From NCBI RefSeq assembly GCF_016862435.1, contig NZ_BOMY01000002.1, forward strand, positions 186,001-250,000: a stretch of DNA of 64,000 nt, read 5' to 3'. Source of the stretch: Paractinoplanes tereljensis. GTDB lineage: Bacteria; Actinomycetota; Actinomycetes; Mycobacteriales; Micromonosporaceae. Shown in pieces: positions 18,155 to 26,843 of this stretch (its first letter is position 1; each line of letters begins with the position of its first letter). Made by a program: the position numbers and the translations under genes. The notes under the pieces are model-generated. The model saw only the letters and a list, made by a program, of their open reading frames with translations. It ran no database searches and was not told where the DNA came from.

Positions 18155-20968
18155 ATGGCCAGCGACGAGGGGGACGACGGTCCGCTTGTCGGTCGCACCG
18201 ACACGCTTGCCGAGGTCCAGTCCGACCTGCGCAACGTCGGCCCGGGCGGCACTGCCGCGGTGTTCGTCACCGGCGAGAGTGGCGTCGGCAAGAGCCGGTT
18301 GTTGCGGGAGACCGCCCGGGCGATGAGCGCCACGGGCGTTGCCGTGCTGTCCGGAACCTGCCTCGATATCGGCGATGCGTCACCATTGCACCCGGTTCTG
18401 CAGGCTCTGCGCCAACACGATCCGGAGCTTCGGCAGATAGATCAGACCGACGATCCGGGCGCCCTGCTCGACCGGGTCTCCCGCGACCTGCGCGCCGTGG
18501 CCGGCGACAAGCACCTGCTGCTCGTCCTCGACGACCTGCAGTGGGCCGACCGGAGCACCCGTCAGCTGCTGCTCTACCTGTTGGCCGGCCTCGGCGGCAT
18601 CCGGCTCTCGGTGCTGGCCGCGGTGCGCGCCGAGGCGCTGCACGGCGCCCACCCGCTGCGCCGGGTGCTGGCCGAGCTGCGGCGCCTGCGATCCGTACGC
18701 GTCGTGGACCTCTCCCCCCTCGACCGCGACCAGACCCTGGAGCTGGTCAACGCGATCGCCGGCGGCATCGAGCCGGAGGATTCCGACCGGGTCTTCAAGC
18801 GCTCCGGCGGCAACCCGTTCGTGGTCGAGGAATTGGCCCGTGACCTGCGCGACGGCCGCATCGAGCTGTCCGACACGCTGCGCGAGATCTTCCTGTCCCG
18901 GGTGGACGAGCTGCCGCCGAAGGCGCACGCGGTGGTGCACGCCGTCGCGGCCGGGGTCGAGCCGGTCGAGCACACCGTGCTGGCCCGGGTCACCAAGCTG
19001 CCCGAGGACGAGCTGATCGAAGCGATCCGGGCGGCCGTGGCGCACCGCTTCGTGGCCAGCGCCGCCGAGGGCTACCGCCTGCGGCACCGGCTGGTCGCCG
19101 AGGTCCTCGAATCCGAGGTCCTGCCGGCCGAGGCGGCCGCCCTGCACCGGCGGTACGCCGAGGCGATGGAGGGCAGTGGCGGGGCCGATCACGCCCGGCT
19201 CGCCCATCACTGGCAGAAGGCCGGCGAGCCGGCCCGGGCGCTGCCGTCGGTGGTCGCGGCGGCGCGGTCGGCCGAGCAGATGTACGGCTTTACCGAGGCC
19301 CATCGCTACTGGTCACTGGCGCTGGACCTGATCGCCGGCGACGCACCGGAACGCACCGAGCTGCTCGCACACGCGGCCGAGTCGGCCCATCAGTGCGGCG
19401 AGCACCAGCGTGCCTTGACCCGGCTGGCCGAGCTGGCCAACCGGTCCGACGCGCCCGGCCGCTGCGAGCTGCACCTGCGCCGGGCCCGCTACCTCGCCGC
19501 GGCCGGCCGGTCGGCGACCGCCGAGGTGGAGTACGAACTCGCCCTGCAGGCGCCGGACTGCGCGCCCCGGCAGCGCGCGTCGGCCGCCGCCTACCTCGCC
19601 GAGCTGCTGGTTCACCTGGGCCGGTACGCCGATGCCTACGAGCGTGCGACCGAGGCCCTCGACCTGGCCGCCGAGAACGGCACGACCGCCGACCTGGTCC
19701 GGGCCAGCGCCGCGCTCGGCTTCAGCTCCGCGTTCCGGGAAGACCCCGACGCGGGTCTCGCGGTCATCCGGCAGGCCGTCGAGATCGCCGAGCGGTCCGG
19801 GCACCCCGACGACCTCGGCGTCGCCTACCTGCACCTGGCCGAGCTGCTGGCCGGCCCGCTCAACAACGTCGAGGAGGGGGTGCTTGTCGCCCGCCGCGGC
19901 GCGGAGCGCCTGGCCTCGCTCGGCGTCGGCCGCACCTACCAGACCCGCCTGCTCGCCATCGCCGGGAACGGCCTGTTCCGGGTCGGTCAGTGGGCCGAGG
20001 CCGACCAGGTGCTCGAGGCGGCCATGCGGCACCGCCCGTCCGGCGCCGACGCGGTCGAGTTGCTGCTGGCCCGGTGCCGGCTCTGGGTCGGCTTCGGCGA
20101 CATCGATGCCGCCCACCGCGACCTGGACGCGGTCGCCACCCTGCTGGCCGGTGGGGGTGCCCGGCACGTGCTGCCGATGCTTACCCTGCGGGCCGGCCTG
20201 GCAATGTGGCAGGGCCGCTGGGCCCAGGCCCGCGCCGCGGTCCAGCGCGGACTCACCGAGACCCGCTCCGACGACCTGGTGCTGCTGGGCGTGCTGGCCT
20301 GGCACGGCCTGCGCGCCGAGGCCGAGGCCCGGGCGGCCGGCGACCAGGTCGACCCGGGTGCGATCCGCCGGCTCAAGACGGTCGTCGAGCGGATGGCCGA
20401 GGGGGTCGGCACGGCCGCCAACCCGGTGCGTGCGGTCATCGACGGCTACATCGACCTGTGCAACGCCGAGATCAGCCGGATCGAGGAACGCCACGACCCG
20501 GAGCCGTGGATCCGGGCCGCGGTGGCCTGGGACCGGCGCAGCCAGCCCTACCCGGCGGCCTACTCCCGGCTGCGCCGGGCCGAGGCGGCGCTGACCCGCA
20601 AGACCCGCAAGGCCACCGCGGTGGTCGCGCTGCGGGAGGCGTACGCGACCACGATCGCGATGGGGGCCCGGCCGCTCGCGGCCGAGATCGTCGCCACGGC
20701 GCACCGGTTCCGGGTGGCGCTGGCCGACGACGCCGACACAGTCCCGATCAACCCGCCCGGCCCCGAACCCGACGATGAGCTGGGCGTTCTCACCCAGCGC
20801 GAGCGGGAGGTCCTGGCCGCGGTGGCCGAGGGGCTGACCAACCGGGAGATCGGCGAGCGGCTGTTCATCTCGGAGCGCACGGTCGGCGTACACGTCGGGC
20901 ATATCTTCGACAAGCTTCAGGTACGCACGCGGGTGCAGGCCAGCCGGGTTTTCCTGACCGCGGCGTGA
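18155..20968 (+). CDS. AAA ATPase / LuxR-type transcriptional regulator (LAL-like)
   Basis: 937 aa from ATG 18155. The open frame further upstream overlaps the divergent cyclase gene and is not coding. Walker A is GESGVGKS (40-47) and Walker B LLLVLDDLQWAD. A long alpha-helical TPR-like sensor region occupies about 330-860. The C-terminal LuxR helix-turn-helix reads LTQREREVLAAVAEGLTNREIG. The architecture and length fit large ATP-binding LuxR (LAL) regulators, transcriptional activators responding to small ligands through the helical region. Its partner is probably the divergent cyclase-like protein. Confidence 0.9.
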   Translation: MASDEGDDGPLVGRTDTLAEVQSDLRNVGPGGTAAVFVTGESGVGKSRLLRETARAMSATGVAVLSGTCLDIGDASPLHPVLQALRQHDPELRQIDQTDDPGALLDRVSRDLRAVAGDKHLLLVLDDLQWADRSTRQLLLYLLAGLGGIRLSVLAAVRAEALHGAHPLRRVLAELRRLRSVRVVDLSPLDRDQTLELVNAIAGGIEPEDSDRVFKRSGGNPFVVEELARDLRDGRIELSDTLREIFLSRVDELPPKAHAVVHAVAAGVEPVEHTVLARVTKLPEDELIEAIRAAVAHRFVASAAEGYRLRHRLVAEVLESEVLPAEAAALHRRYAEAMEGSGGADHARLAHHWQKAGEPARALPSVVAAARSAEQMYGFTEAHRYWSLALDLIAGDAPERTELLAHAAESAHQCGEHQRALTRLAELANRSDAPGRCELHLRRARYLAAAGRSATAEVEYELALQAPDCAPRQRASAAAYLAELLVHLGRYADAYERATEALDLAAENGTTADLVRASAALGFSSAFREDPDAGLAVIRQAVEIAERSGHPDDLGVAYLHLAELLAGPLNNVEEGVLVARRGAERLASLGVGRTYQTRLLAIAGNGLFRVGQWAEADQVLEAAMRHRPSGADAVELLLARCRLWVGFGDIDAAHRDLDAVATLLAGGGARHVLPMLTLRAGLAMWQGRWAQARAAVQRGLTETRSDDLVLLGVLAWHGLRAEAEARAAGDQVDPGAIRRLKTVVERMAEGVGTAANPVRAVIDGYIDLCNAEISRIEERHDPEPWIRAAVAWDRRSQPYPAAYSRLRRAEAALTRKTRKATAVVALREAYATTIAMGARPLAAEIVATAHRFRVALADDADTVPINPPGPEPDDELGVLTQREREVLAAVAEGLTNREIGERLFISERTVGVHVGHIFDKLQVRTRVQASRVFLTAA

Positions 20969-21051
20969 CCTTACCGTTATATGCGTACGCGGAATACGTA
21001 GTTCTACCGATCCCTACGTACGTCGGCGATGGAAGGCTGACCGTACGGGGG

Positions 21052-21087
21052 AGCACCGGCCGGCGGCTACCGTCGCCGGCCGGTGCT
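21052..21087 (+). terminator. 14-bp stem-loop after the LuxR regulator
   Basis: AGCACCGGCCGGCG (21052-21065) pairs perfectly with CGCCGGCCGGTGCT (21074-21087), 8-nt loop. It lies 84 nt beyond the regulator stop and 38 nt before the next start, so it probably separates the two transcripts. Confidence 0.65.
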
Positions 21088-21124
21088 GGGGGCCCTCCGT
21101 GTGGAGATTCACCTGGAGGAACCG

Positions 21125-21901
21125 ATGACCCAGTCGGTCTGGGGTCCGGTGCGGCAGGAGATGTCAGACCTGCTGCAATCGCACCCCGACGACGTACCCG
21201 CCGTGGTTGATCAGCTGACGAAGCTGCAGGACATCCTCGGCCGCGTGCCACCCCTGCTGGCCGATAACCCGCTCTGTGACTTCAACAAGCTCTACCTGAC
21301 GATCACCGAGGGTGTTCTCGAACGCCTCTACGGGGGGAAGTTCAAAGACCCGGCTTTTCTGTCGCGCCTCGACGTGGAGTTCGCGGCGCGCTACTTCGAT
21401 GCTCTGCGCGCGTGGGCCGGACCGGACACCAGTCCGCACTGCCCGCGCGTCTGGACCGGGCTGTTCCAGCGGATACCCGGGCCGGACTGCCGTCCGCTGC
21501 CGTCCGCCTGCGCGGGGGTGAACGCGCACATCAACTTCGATCTGCCCTTCGCCCTGGTGACCACGTTCGATCACCTGGGCACCGACCCGATCGACGACAG
21601 CGATCAGCACCACGACTATCTGCAGATCAACGAGATCTTCGCGGTGGCCATCCCCGGCCTGCGCCGCGGCTACCTGGACAAGTGGCAGCTGCTCATCGAC
21701 ACGATGAACGGCCGCCTCGACGACTGGTGGCAGGGCGAGGCGGTGGAGTACACGCGGAACGTCGCCTGGCGTAACGCGCAGAAGCTGTGGGGCATCCGGC
21801 ACGACATGTCCGCCACCGACAAGGAACGTGCCCATCTCGACCGGGTCGCGGCGCAGCTGGGGGGCCTGCTGCTCTCGCCGCTCGGGGAGTTCCTCCAATA
21901 G
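21125..21901 (+). CDS. DUF5995 family protein
   Basis: 258 aa from ATG 21125, with GGAGGA eight bases upstream. All helical, no signal peptide. Recognisable family features are LCDFNKLYLTITEGV, NAHINFDLPFALV and DYLQINEIFA, with conserved histidines (NAHIN, DQHHDY) that could bind metal. It resembles the uncharacterised DUF5995 family of actinobacteria; no reaction is known. It is probably monocistronic, bounded by stem-loops on both sides. Confidence 0.75.
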   Translation: MTQSVWGPVRQEMSDLLQSHPDDVPAVVDQLTKLQDILGRVPPLLADNPLCDFNKLYLTITEGVLERLYGGKFKDPAFLSRLDVEFAARYFDALRAWAGPDTSPHCPRVWTGLFQRIPGPDCRPLPSACAGVNAHINFDLPFALVTTFDHLGTDPIDDSDQHHDYLQINEIFAVAIPGLRRGYLDKWQLLIDTMNGRLDDWWQGEAVEYTRNVAWRNAQKLWGIRHDMSATDKERAHLDRVAAQLGGLLLSPLGEFLQ

Positions 21902-21917
21902 AGCCTTACCCCTAGTG

Positions 21918-21949
21918 CCGCGGCCCGTCCCGGGGGAGACGGGCCGCGG
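21918..21949. terminator. Bidirectional terminator, 12-bp stem
   Basis: CCGCGGCCCGTC (21918-21929) pairs with GACGGGCCGCGG (21938-21949) around 8 nt. It lies midway between convergent stops at 21901 and 21955. Confidence 0.75.
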
Positions 21950-21954
21950 CCCGT

Positions 21955-22437
21955 CTACGTGATCGCGATCAGGCGGGCCGAGGTGACGTCGCCGTCCCTG
22001 GTTCCGGCGAGGCCGATCTCGGCACCGGTCTTCAGCGCCGAGAGCTCGGTCGTCTTGCGGTCCTGAACGACTCGCAGCTTGTCGCCGAACTTCCAGGTCA
22101 GCGCGAACCCGTCGGTGGACTTCACCGACACGCTGTCGGCGCTGACCGCGGTGACCGAGCCGCGCTGGACCACCACGGTCTTCGGGCCGTTCTTCCTGGT
22201 CTGGATGACCACCTCGCCGTGCAGGGTGTTGCGGCGCAGGTACTTACGGATCGTCTTACGTGGGGCGTCGCCGGCCGATGCCTCCGCGGATGGGGTGTCC
22301 GCCAGTCCCGTCTCGAAGCCGACCTGCTGAAGCGCGACGGCCTCGTCGGCCACATCGGAAGCGACCGCCGCGGGGGCACCACATGCGGCCAGAGCCAGTG
22401 CACCGGTGAGGCTCAGGACAACAAAGGTTCGTCTCAT
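21955..22437 (-). CDS. Putative lipoprotein linked to a two-component system
   Basis: 160 aa. The signal peptide ends in a lipobox, LALAACGAP (Cys19), so the mature protein should be lipid-anchored outside the cell. The C-terminal half is small and beta-rich (RGSVTAVSADSVSVKSTDG, then TWKFGDKLRVV and LKTGAEIGLAGTRDG), which resembles domains of secreted proteins annotated only as hypothetical. It begins 35 nt after the histidine kinase stop on the same strand and is probably its cotranscribed target or accessory sensor. Confidence 0.75.
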   Translation of the reverse strand: MRRTFVVLSLTGALALAACGAPAAVASDVADEAVALQQVGFETGLADTPSAEASAGDAPRKTIRKYLRRNTLHGEVVIQTRKNGPKTVVVQRGSVTAVSADSVSVKSTDGFALTWKFGDKLRVVQDRKTTELSALKTGAEIGLAGTRDGDVTSARLIAIT

Positions 22438-22472
22438 GACCGGAATCCTGCGAGGACAACGGCAGAGCCCGG

Positions 22473-23819
22473 TCAGGGCAATGTTCGGGCCGGGTAAGGA
22501 AGCTCCACGGTGAACATCGCGCCGCCCTCCGGGGCATGCCCGGCACTGATCCGCCCGCCGAGCCGCCCCACCAGCCGGGCCGCCAGGGCCAGGCCGAGAC
22601 CGCTGCCGACCTTGCGGATGCCCCGGTAGCGGCGGTTCAGCGCGCCCCGCTCGAACGCCACCGCCAGATCCTCGTCGGTGAAGCCGGGACCGCCGTCACG
22701 CACCTCGAGCACCGCCGCGTCCGGGTCGGCCCGGGCCGCCAGCACCAGCGGGGCACCGGCCGGCACCACCCGCAACGCGTTCTCGCACAGGCCGTCGAGC
22801 ACCTGCCGGATCCGGCCCGGGTCGGTCTCGACCAGCAGCGGCCCGTCCGGCAGCTGCACCCGCAGCAGTGGGCCGTCCGGCGCACATCGGGCCGCCCACG
22901 CCTCCCCCGCCGCCCGGACCAGCTCCGCCAGATCGACCGGGACGACGTCGAGCGGCAGGTCGGCGGCCTCCAACCGGGACAGCACCAGCAGGTCGGAGAT
23001 CAGCCGGTCGAGCCGATCGGACTCGGCGAGCATGGTGGCGCCGGCCTTCTCCGCGCCGTCGGGACCGACCACTCCGTCGGCGAGGGCCTCGGCGTACCCG
23101 CGGATTGTCGCCAACGGCGTACGCAACTCATGCGAGACCGACAGCAGGAAATCGCGTTCCCGCCCCTCGCTGATCTGCAAAGCGGTAGCGAGCTGGTTGA
23201 TGGCGTCAGCCAGCTCGCCGGCCTCGGCCGGCCCCTGCCGGGAGATGCGCACCGAGCGGTCCCCGGCGGAAAGCTTGCCGGCGGCCGAGGCCGCCCGGCG
23301 GATCGGCCGGGCGATGAAGCGCGCCAGCAGCGCGCCCGCGGCGATGCCGCCGGCCAGGCCGGCCAGCAGGGCGATCCAGATGCTGCCGAGTACGTTGGCG
23401 GCGGTGCCGTTGGCGACGCCGCGGGTGAGTACGACGCCGGCGTTGCGGCCGCTGAGCGGGCGGCCGACGATGAACGACGGCCGGCCCTCGACCGGCGATC
23501 GGGTGTTGACCACCGTGCCCGCCGCGATCTGCTGCACCACCCGCTGCGGAAGCCCGGCCCGGTCGGCCACCCCGCGGCGGATCAGATAGACCTCGACGCC
23601 CTGATCGCGCAGGTCGGTGACGATGCTCTCGCGGGCGGCCGGCCGCTCGGCGGCCAGGAGTTCGACCGCGAGCTTGCTCTGCTCCACCAGTTGCGCACGG
23701 GCCTGGGTGTTGGCGCTGCGCACCGCGACCGGGATCGCCACCAGCGCCGTCACGATCACCGCGATCACCGCGGTGGCCGCCGTGACCAGCACCACCTGGC
23801 CGGTGAGGGTCCTACGCAT
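22473..23819 (-). CDS. HAMP-domain sensor histidine kinase
   Basis: 448 aa. N-terminal helix VVLVTAATAVIAVIVTALV, an extracytoplasmic region of about 120 aa, a second helix LGSIWIALLAGLAGGIAAGALL, then HAMP (ARFIARPIRRAASAA). HisKA has His230 in LLSVSHELRTPL; HATPase_c has LCENALRVVPAG (a modified N box), VRDGGPGF and GSGLGLALAARLV. It overlaps the response regulator stop/start by 8 nt. A membrane sensor of the OmpR-partner class. Confidence 0.92.
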   Translation of the reverse strand: MRRTLTGQVVLVTAATAVIAVIVTALVAIPVAVRSANTQARAQLVEQSKLAVELLAAERPAARESIVTDLRDQGVEVYLIRRGVADRAGLPQRVVQQIAAGTVVNTRSPVEGRPSFIVGRPLSGRNAGVVLTRGVANGTAANVLGSIWIALLAGLAGGIAAGALLARFIARPIRRAASAAGKLSAGDRSVRISRQGPAEAGELADAINQLATALQISEGRERDFLLSVSHELRTPLATIRGYAEALADGVVGPDGAEKAGATMLAESDRLDRLISDLLVLSRLEAADLPLDVVPVDLAELVRAAGEAWAARCAPDGPLLRVQLPDGPLLVETDPGRIRQVLDGLCENALRVVPAGAPLVLAARADPDAAVLEVRDGGPGFTDEDLAVAFERGALNRRYRGIRKVGSGLGLALAARLVGRLGGRISAGHAPEGGAMFTVELPYPARTLP

Positions 23820-24495
23820 CGGCGGTGTAGCCGACGCCGCGCACCGTGCGGATCAGTCCGGCCGCCGCGCCGAGCTTGGCCCGCACCTGCGCCACGTGCA
23901 CGTCGACCGTGCGGGTGCCGGCGGCCGACGCGTACCCCCAGACGGTGGCCAGCAGCTCCTCCCGGGTGAACACCCGGCCCGGCCGGCCCAGCAGATGCCC
24001 GAGCAGGTCGAACTCGGTCTGGGTGAGCGACAGCGGCACCCCGTCCACGGTGACCAGCCGCCGGGCCGGATCGAGGGCGACCGGCCCGAGCGTGCGCACC
24101 CGCCCGCCGTCGGGCGGCCCGGCCGCGCGGCGCAGCAGCGCCCGGACCCTGGTGACCAACTCGCGCGGACTGAACGGCTTCGTCACGTAATCGTCGGCGC
24201 CCATCTCGAGGCCGAGAATCCGGTCCACCTCGTCGTCACGGGCGGTAAGGAAAATGACCGGCGTCCAGTCACTCTCCGCACGCATCCGCCGGACGATCTC
24301 GGTGCCCTCCAGCCCCGGCAGCGCGATGTCGAGGATGCAGGCGACCGGCTTGGTCCGGCGAACCGCCGCCAGCCCGGCGACGCCGTCGTGCTCGACGTGC
24401 ACGCCGAAACCGTCCCGGCTCAGGTAGAGCCGCACCAGGTCGGCGATCGGCCGCTCGTCCTCGACCACGAGGACCAGGCCCTTGGCGTCGGTCAC
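23812..24495 (-). CDS. OmpR family response regulator
   Basis: 227 aa from GTG 24495; no alternative in-frame ATG exists upstream before a stop. Receiver with VVEDERPIADL, phospho-acceptor Asp56 in CILDIALPG and Lys in YVTKPFSPREL. The C-terminal winged helix reads LTQTEFDLLGHLLGRPG and TRTVDVHVAQVRAKLG. It begins 18 nt after the sigma-factor stop, which ties the two-component genes to the ECF operon. Confidence 0.93.
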   Translation of the reverse strand: MTDAKGLVLVVEDERPIADLVRLYLSRDGFGVHVEHDGVAGLAAVRRTKPVACILDIALPGLEGTEIVRRMRAESDWTPVIFLTARDDEVDRILGLEMGADDYVTKPFSPRELVTRVRALLRRAAGPPDGGRVRTLGPVALDPARRLVTVDGVPLSLTQTEFDLLGHLLGRPGRVFTREELLATVWGYASAAGTRTVDVHVAQVRAKLGAAAGLIRTVRGVGYTADA

Positions 24496-24513
24496 CGGTT
24501 CATCATGCCCGTT

Positions 24514-25716
24514 TCATTGTTCGAGCAATGTAAGAGCTTTCCCCTCCAGGTAACGGCGCTCCGGGGCACTCGCGGTCAGCTTCGCGGCCCGGACGAACGC
24601 GGCCTGCGCCTCGGCCCGGAACCCGGCCCGCTCCAGCAGGTGCGCGCGAACCGCCTCGACCCGGTGGTTGCCGTCCATCCGGGCGTCGCCGTCCAGGTCG
24701 GCGAGCACGGCCAGCCCGGCCAGCGGCCCCTGCGCCCGCGCCACCGCGACGGCCCGGTTGAGCGTGACCACCGGCCCCGGCGAGATCTTTTCCAGGACCT
24801 CGTAGAGCGCGAGGATCTGCGGCCAGTCCGTCTCGGCGTCGCTCGGCGCCTCGTCGTGCAGGGCCGCGATGGCCGCCTGGATCTGGTACGGGCCGAGCTT
24901 TCCCCGGCCCAGCGAGGCCGAGACCAGGGAAACTCCCTCGGTGATCTGCTCCTTGCTCCACTGCGCACGGTCCTGGCGGTCGAGCGGAACCAGATTGCCG
25001 TCCGGGTCGGTGCGGGCCGTCGTCCGGGCGTCGGTCAGCAACATCAGCGCGAGCAGGCCGGTGGTCTCGGCGTCATCCGGCAGGAGGTTGTGCAGCATCC
25101 GGGCCAACCGGATGGCCTCCGCGGTCAACTCGGCCCGCTGCAACGCCGGGCCGCCGGACGCCGTGTATCCCTCATTGAAAATCAGGTACAGAACCTGCCG
25201 GACCACCCGGAGACGCTCGCCGCGCTCCGCCTCCGGCGGAGATTCAAAACCACGCCCGCTCCGGCGAATCAACTGCTTGGCGCGGCTGATCCGCTGAGCC
25301 ATCGTGCTTTCCGGTACGAGGAAAGCCTGCGCGATCTCCCCGGTGGTCAAGCCGCCCACCGCCCGCAGGGTCAACGCGAGTTGCGACGGGCCGGACAGCG
25401 CCGGGTGCGCGCAGAGAAAAAGCAGGTCAAGGGTGTCGTCCCGGTCGGGTATATCGGGGGTGGTGGTCTCGCCTTGTGTCACCTCGGCCTCACGGCGGCG
25501 CCTTGAGTTCTCGCTGCGGAACTCGTCGATCAGGCGGCGGGAGGCTATCGAGGTCAGCCAGGCTTTGGGGTTGTCGGGTAGGCCTTCCCTCGGCCATTGG
25601 ATCGAGGCGGCGAGGAGGGCTTCCTGGACGGCGTCCTCGGCGGCGTCGAATTGTCCGTAGCGCCGGACCAGGCCGCCCAGCACCTGTGGAGCCAGCTCCC
25701 TCAACAGCGCTTCCAC
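24514..25716 (-). CDS. ECF42-type RNA polymerase sigma factor with C-terminal TPR-like extension
   Basis: 400 aa from GTG 25716, preceded by GAGGGGAG. Region 2 has FDAAEDAVQEALLAA; region 4 has LTLRAVGGLTTGEIAQAFLVPE and MAQRISRAKQLIR. It is followed by a long helical C-terminal extension (about 190-400) with IFNEGYTAS, LNRAVAVARAQGP and ERAGFRAEAQAAFVRA. This extension and a DGPF-protein gene next to it define the ECF42 group. There is no anti-sigma gene; in this group the extension is thought to control activity. A probable autoregulated promoter lies at 26186-26213. Confidence 0.9.
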   Translation of the reverse strand: MEALLRELAPQVLGGLVRRYGQFDAAEDAVQEALLAASIQWPREGLPDNPKAWLTSIASRRLIDEFRSENSRRRREAEVTQGETTTPDIPDRDDTLDLLFLCAHPALSGPSQLALTLRAVGGLTTGEIAQAFLVPESTMAQRISRAKQLIRRSGRGFESPPEAERGERLRVVRQVLYLIFNEGYTASGGPALQRAELTAEAIRLARMLHNLLPDDAETTGLLALMLLTDARTTARTDPDGNLVPLDRQDRAQWSKEQITEGVSLVSASLGRGKLGPYQIQAAIAALHDEAPSDAETDWPQILALYEVLEKISPGPVVTLNRAVAVARAQGPLAGLAVLADLDGDARMDGNHRVEAVRAHLLERAGFRAEAQAAFVRAAKLTASAPERRYLEGKALTLLEQ

Positions 25717-25742
25717 CGCTCCCCTCTCTTGGTTCCGCCGGG

Positions 25743-25763
25743 CGGCGCCCGGATCGGGCGCCG
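25743..25763 (-). terminator. Intra-operon hairpin between DGPF and sigma genes
   Basis: CGGCGCCCG (25743-25751) pairs with CGGGCGCCG (25755-25763), 3-nt loop, in the 62-nt gap between the two genes. There is no U-run, so it may be a processing or attenuation element lowering sigma output relative to the DGPF protein. Confidence 0.45.
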
Positions 25764-25778
25764 TCCACCGTCTGCGGA

Positions 25779-26135
25779 TCAGACGTCCGGGGCCTCGCCG
25801 ACCTTGCGCAGTTCCACGCGCTCGGCCCAGACAACCACCTTGCTCGCGAGTTCGATCGCGCGGGCCTCGTCCTTCACGTCGAAGATCCAGAAGCCGGCCA
25901 GGGCCTCCTTGGCCTCGGCGAACGGGCCGTCCGAGACGACTACCTGGCCGTCCACCAGGTTGACCGTCTTGGCGGTGGACGGGAAGTCCAGGCCCTCCGC
26001 CGTGACGAATTCGCCGGACTTCTCCAGGTCGGCGTTGAAGTTGCCCATGAACGCGACCATGTCGCGAACCCAGTCGGTGGAGCGGGCCTCCATCATGTCG
26101 GTGGCGTCCCCGAACATCATCAGCATGTACTTCAC
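25779..26135 (-). CDS. DGPF (YCII-related) protein
   Basis: 118 aa from GTG 26135, with GAGGAG upstream. The family core KYMLMMFGD at the start and VVVSDGPFAEAKEALAGFWI in the middle give the DGPF motif its name; the remainder is a ferredoxin-like alpha/beta fold. DGPF genes are the standard partners and targets of ECF42 sigma factors, and the protein may sense or process an unknown small molecule. The frame can be extended upstream, but those residues do not look like the family. Confidence 0.88.
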   Translation of the reverse strand: MKYMLMMFGDATDMMEARSTDWVRDMVAFMGNFNADLEKSGEFVTAEGLDFPSTAKTVNLVDGQVVVSDGPFAEAKEALAGFWIFDVKDEARAIELASKVVVWAERVELRKVGEAPDV

Positions 26136-26185
26136 GTCGATCTCCTCGTTCTTTGGTCCGGCCTTCCTGGCCGCCGTCAGCATGT

Positions 26186-26213
26186 GGTCGTAGCCGTCGA
26201 CGTCCATTCGACA
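26186..26213 (-). promoter_or_regulatory. Putative ECF42-dependent promoter
   Basis: Reading leftwards: TGTCGA (26213-26208), 17 nt, then CGACC (26190-26186), about 50 nt before the DGPF start. ECF42 promoters are described as having a TGTCGA -35 element and a CGA/TC-type -10 element. The spacing and position fit autoregulation, but no transcription data are available. Confidence 0.5.
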
Positions 26214-26616
26214 TCCCTGGGCAACTTTTTTCGCGTCATCCCTTTGGGTCGGCGGTTCGCTCTTGGCTGCGCGCTCGGAGCGCTTCGCTTTCGGGGCGCT
26301 GCCCCGGACCCCGGCCGGGCGCTCGGAGATCCCTCCGGGTTTGCTCGGCCTTTGTCTGTGGCTGGGGTTAGGGCGGGGCTTGGGGATCTCCTCGCGGCGG
26401 CACTTGAAGCGATCGCGCAGGCCAGGGCACCGCTGTTGTCGGGTTTCGGGCCGTGCCGAGCGGGCTGCCTTGCTACCGGCGCTGGGGCGGCGCCCACCTG
26501 AATCCCCGCTGCCCTGGGCTGGTCTCTTGGCTTGGCGTTCGGCACGGTGCGGAACTCGACAACATTGCTTGCCGGGTGGCCGGCGGCGGGGTGCAATTCG
26601 CCGCCGGTCACCTGTT
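26214..26616. other. Gene-free stretch of unusual composition
   Basis: No frame shows recognisable protein features. Parts are more G- and T-rich on the plus strand than the genes around. Short complementary segments (GGAGATCCC near 26327 and GGGATCTCC near 26386) could form a long-range hairpin. It may be the remains of a decayed gene or a long regulatory leader. Confidence 0.4.
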
Positions 26617-26632
26617 TGGAAAGCGCTCTCCA
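26617..26632. promoter_or_regulatory. LacI-type operator, distal copy
   Basis: TGGAAAGCGCTCTCCA, one of four close matches in this window to GGAGAGCGCTCTCC. It lies 116 bp upstream of the glycosidase promoter and could support repression by looping. Confidence 0.6.
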
Positions 26633-26732
26633 ATCGACGCCTACCGTGCTTCATTTTTGGTGCCTCCGTCAAGAGGGTGTGGTGTTTTGTGGGGATTGTG
26701 GAGGTGTGGCGGGCAAGGATCCGGGGGTGGTA

Positions 26733-26761
26733 TTGACACGCTGGAAAGCGCGGCGTAACAC
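26733..26761 (+). promoter_or_regulatory. Promoter of the multidomain glycosidase
   Basis: TTGACA (26733-26738), 17-nt spacer, TAACAC (26756-26761). The spacer contains TGGAAAGCGC, half of the operator. The same -35/-10 pair with identical spacing precedes the DUF1996 gene, which supports both. Confidence 0.65.
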
Positions 26762-26774
26762 TTCGCGCTAGGAC

Positions 26775-26788
26775 GGAGAGCGCTTTCC
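26775..26788. promoter_or_regulatory. LacI-type operator in front of glycosidase
   Basis: GGAGAGCGCTTTCC, centred on AGCGCT. It starts 14 nt past the -10 element and ends 56 nt before the gene, so a bound repressor would block early transcription. Confidence 0.75.
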
Positions 26789-26843
26789 CCGAGTGCTCGG
26801 CATCTTCCCCGGTGCCATGGCCGCTCTATCCCCTGGAGTTCGT

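Noticed and set aside
26136..26672. Longer DGPF protein starting further upstream
   Set aside because: The added residues lack family similarity and would cross the probable ECF42 promoter; GTG 26135 has a good ribosome site.
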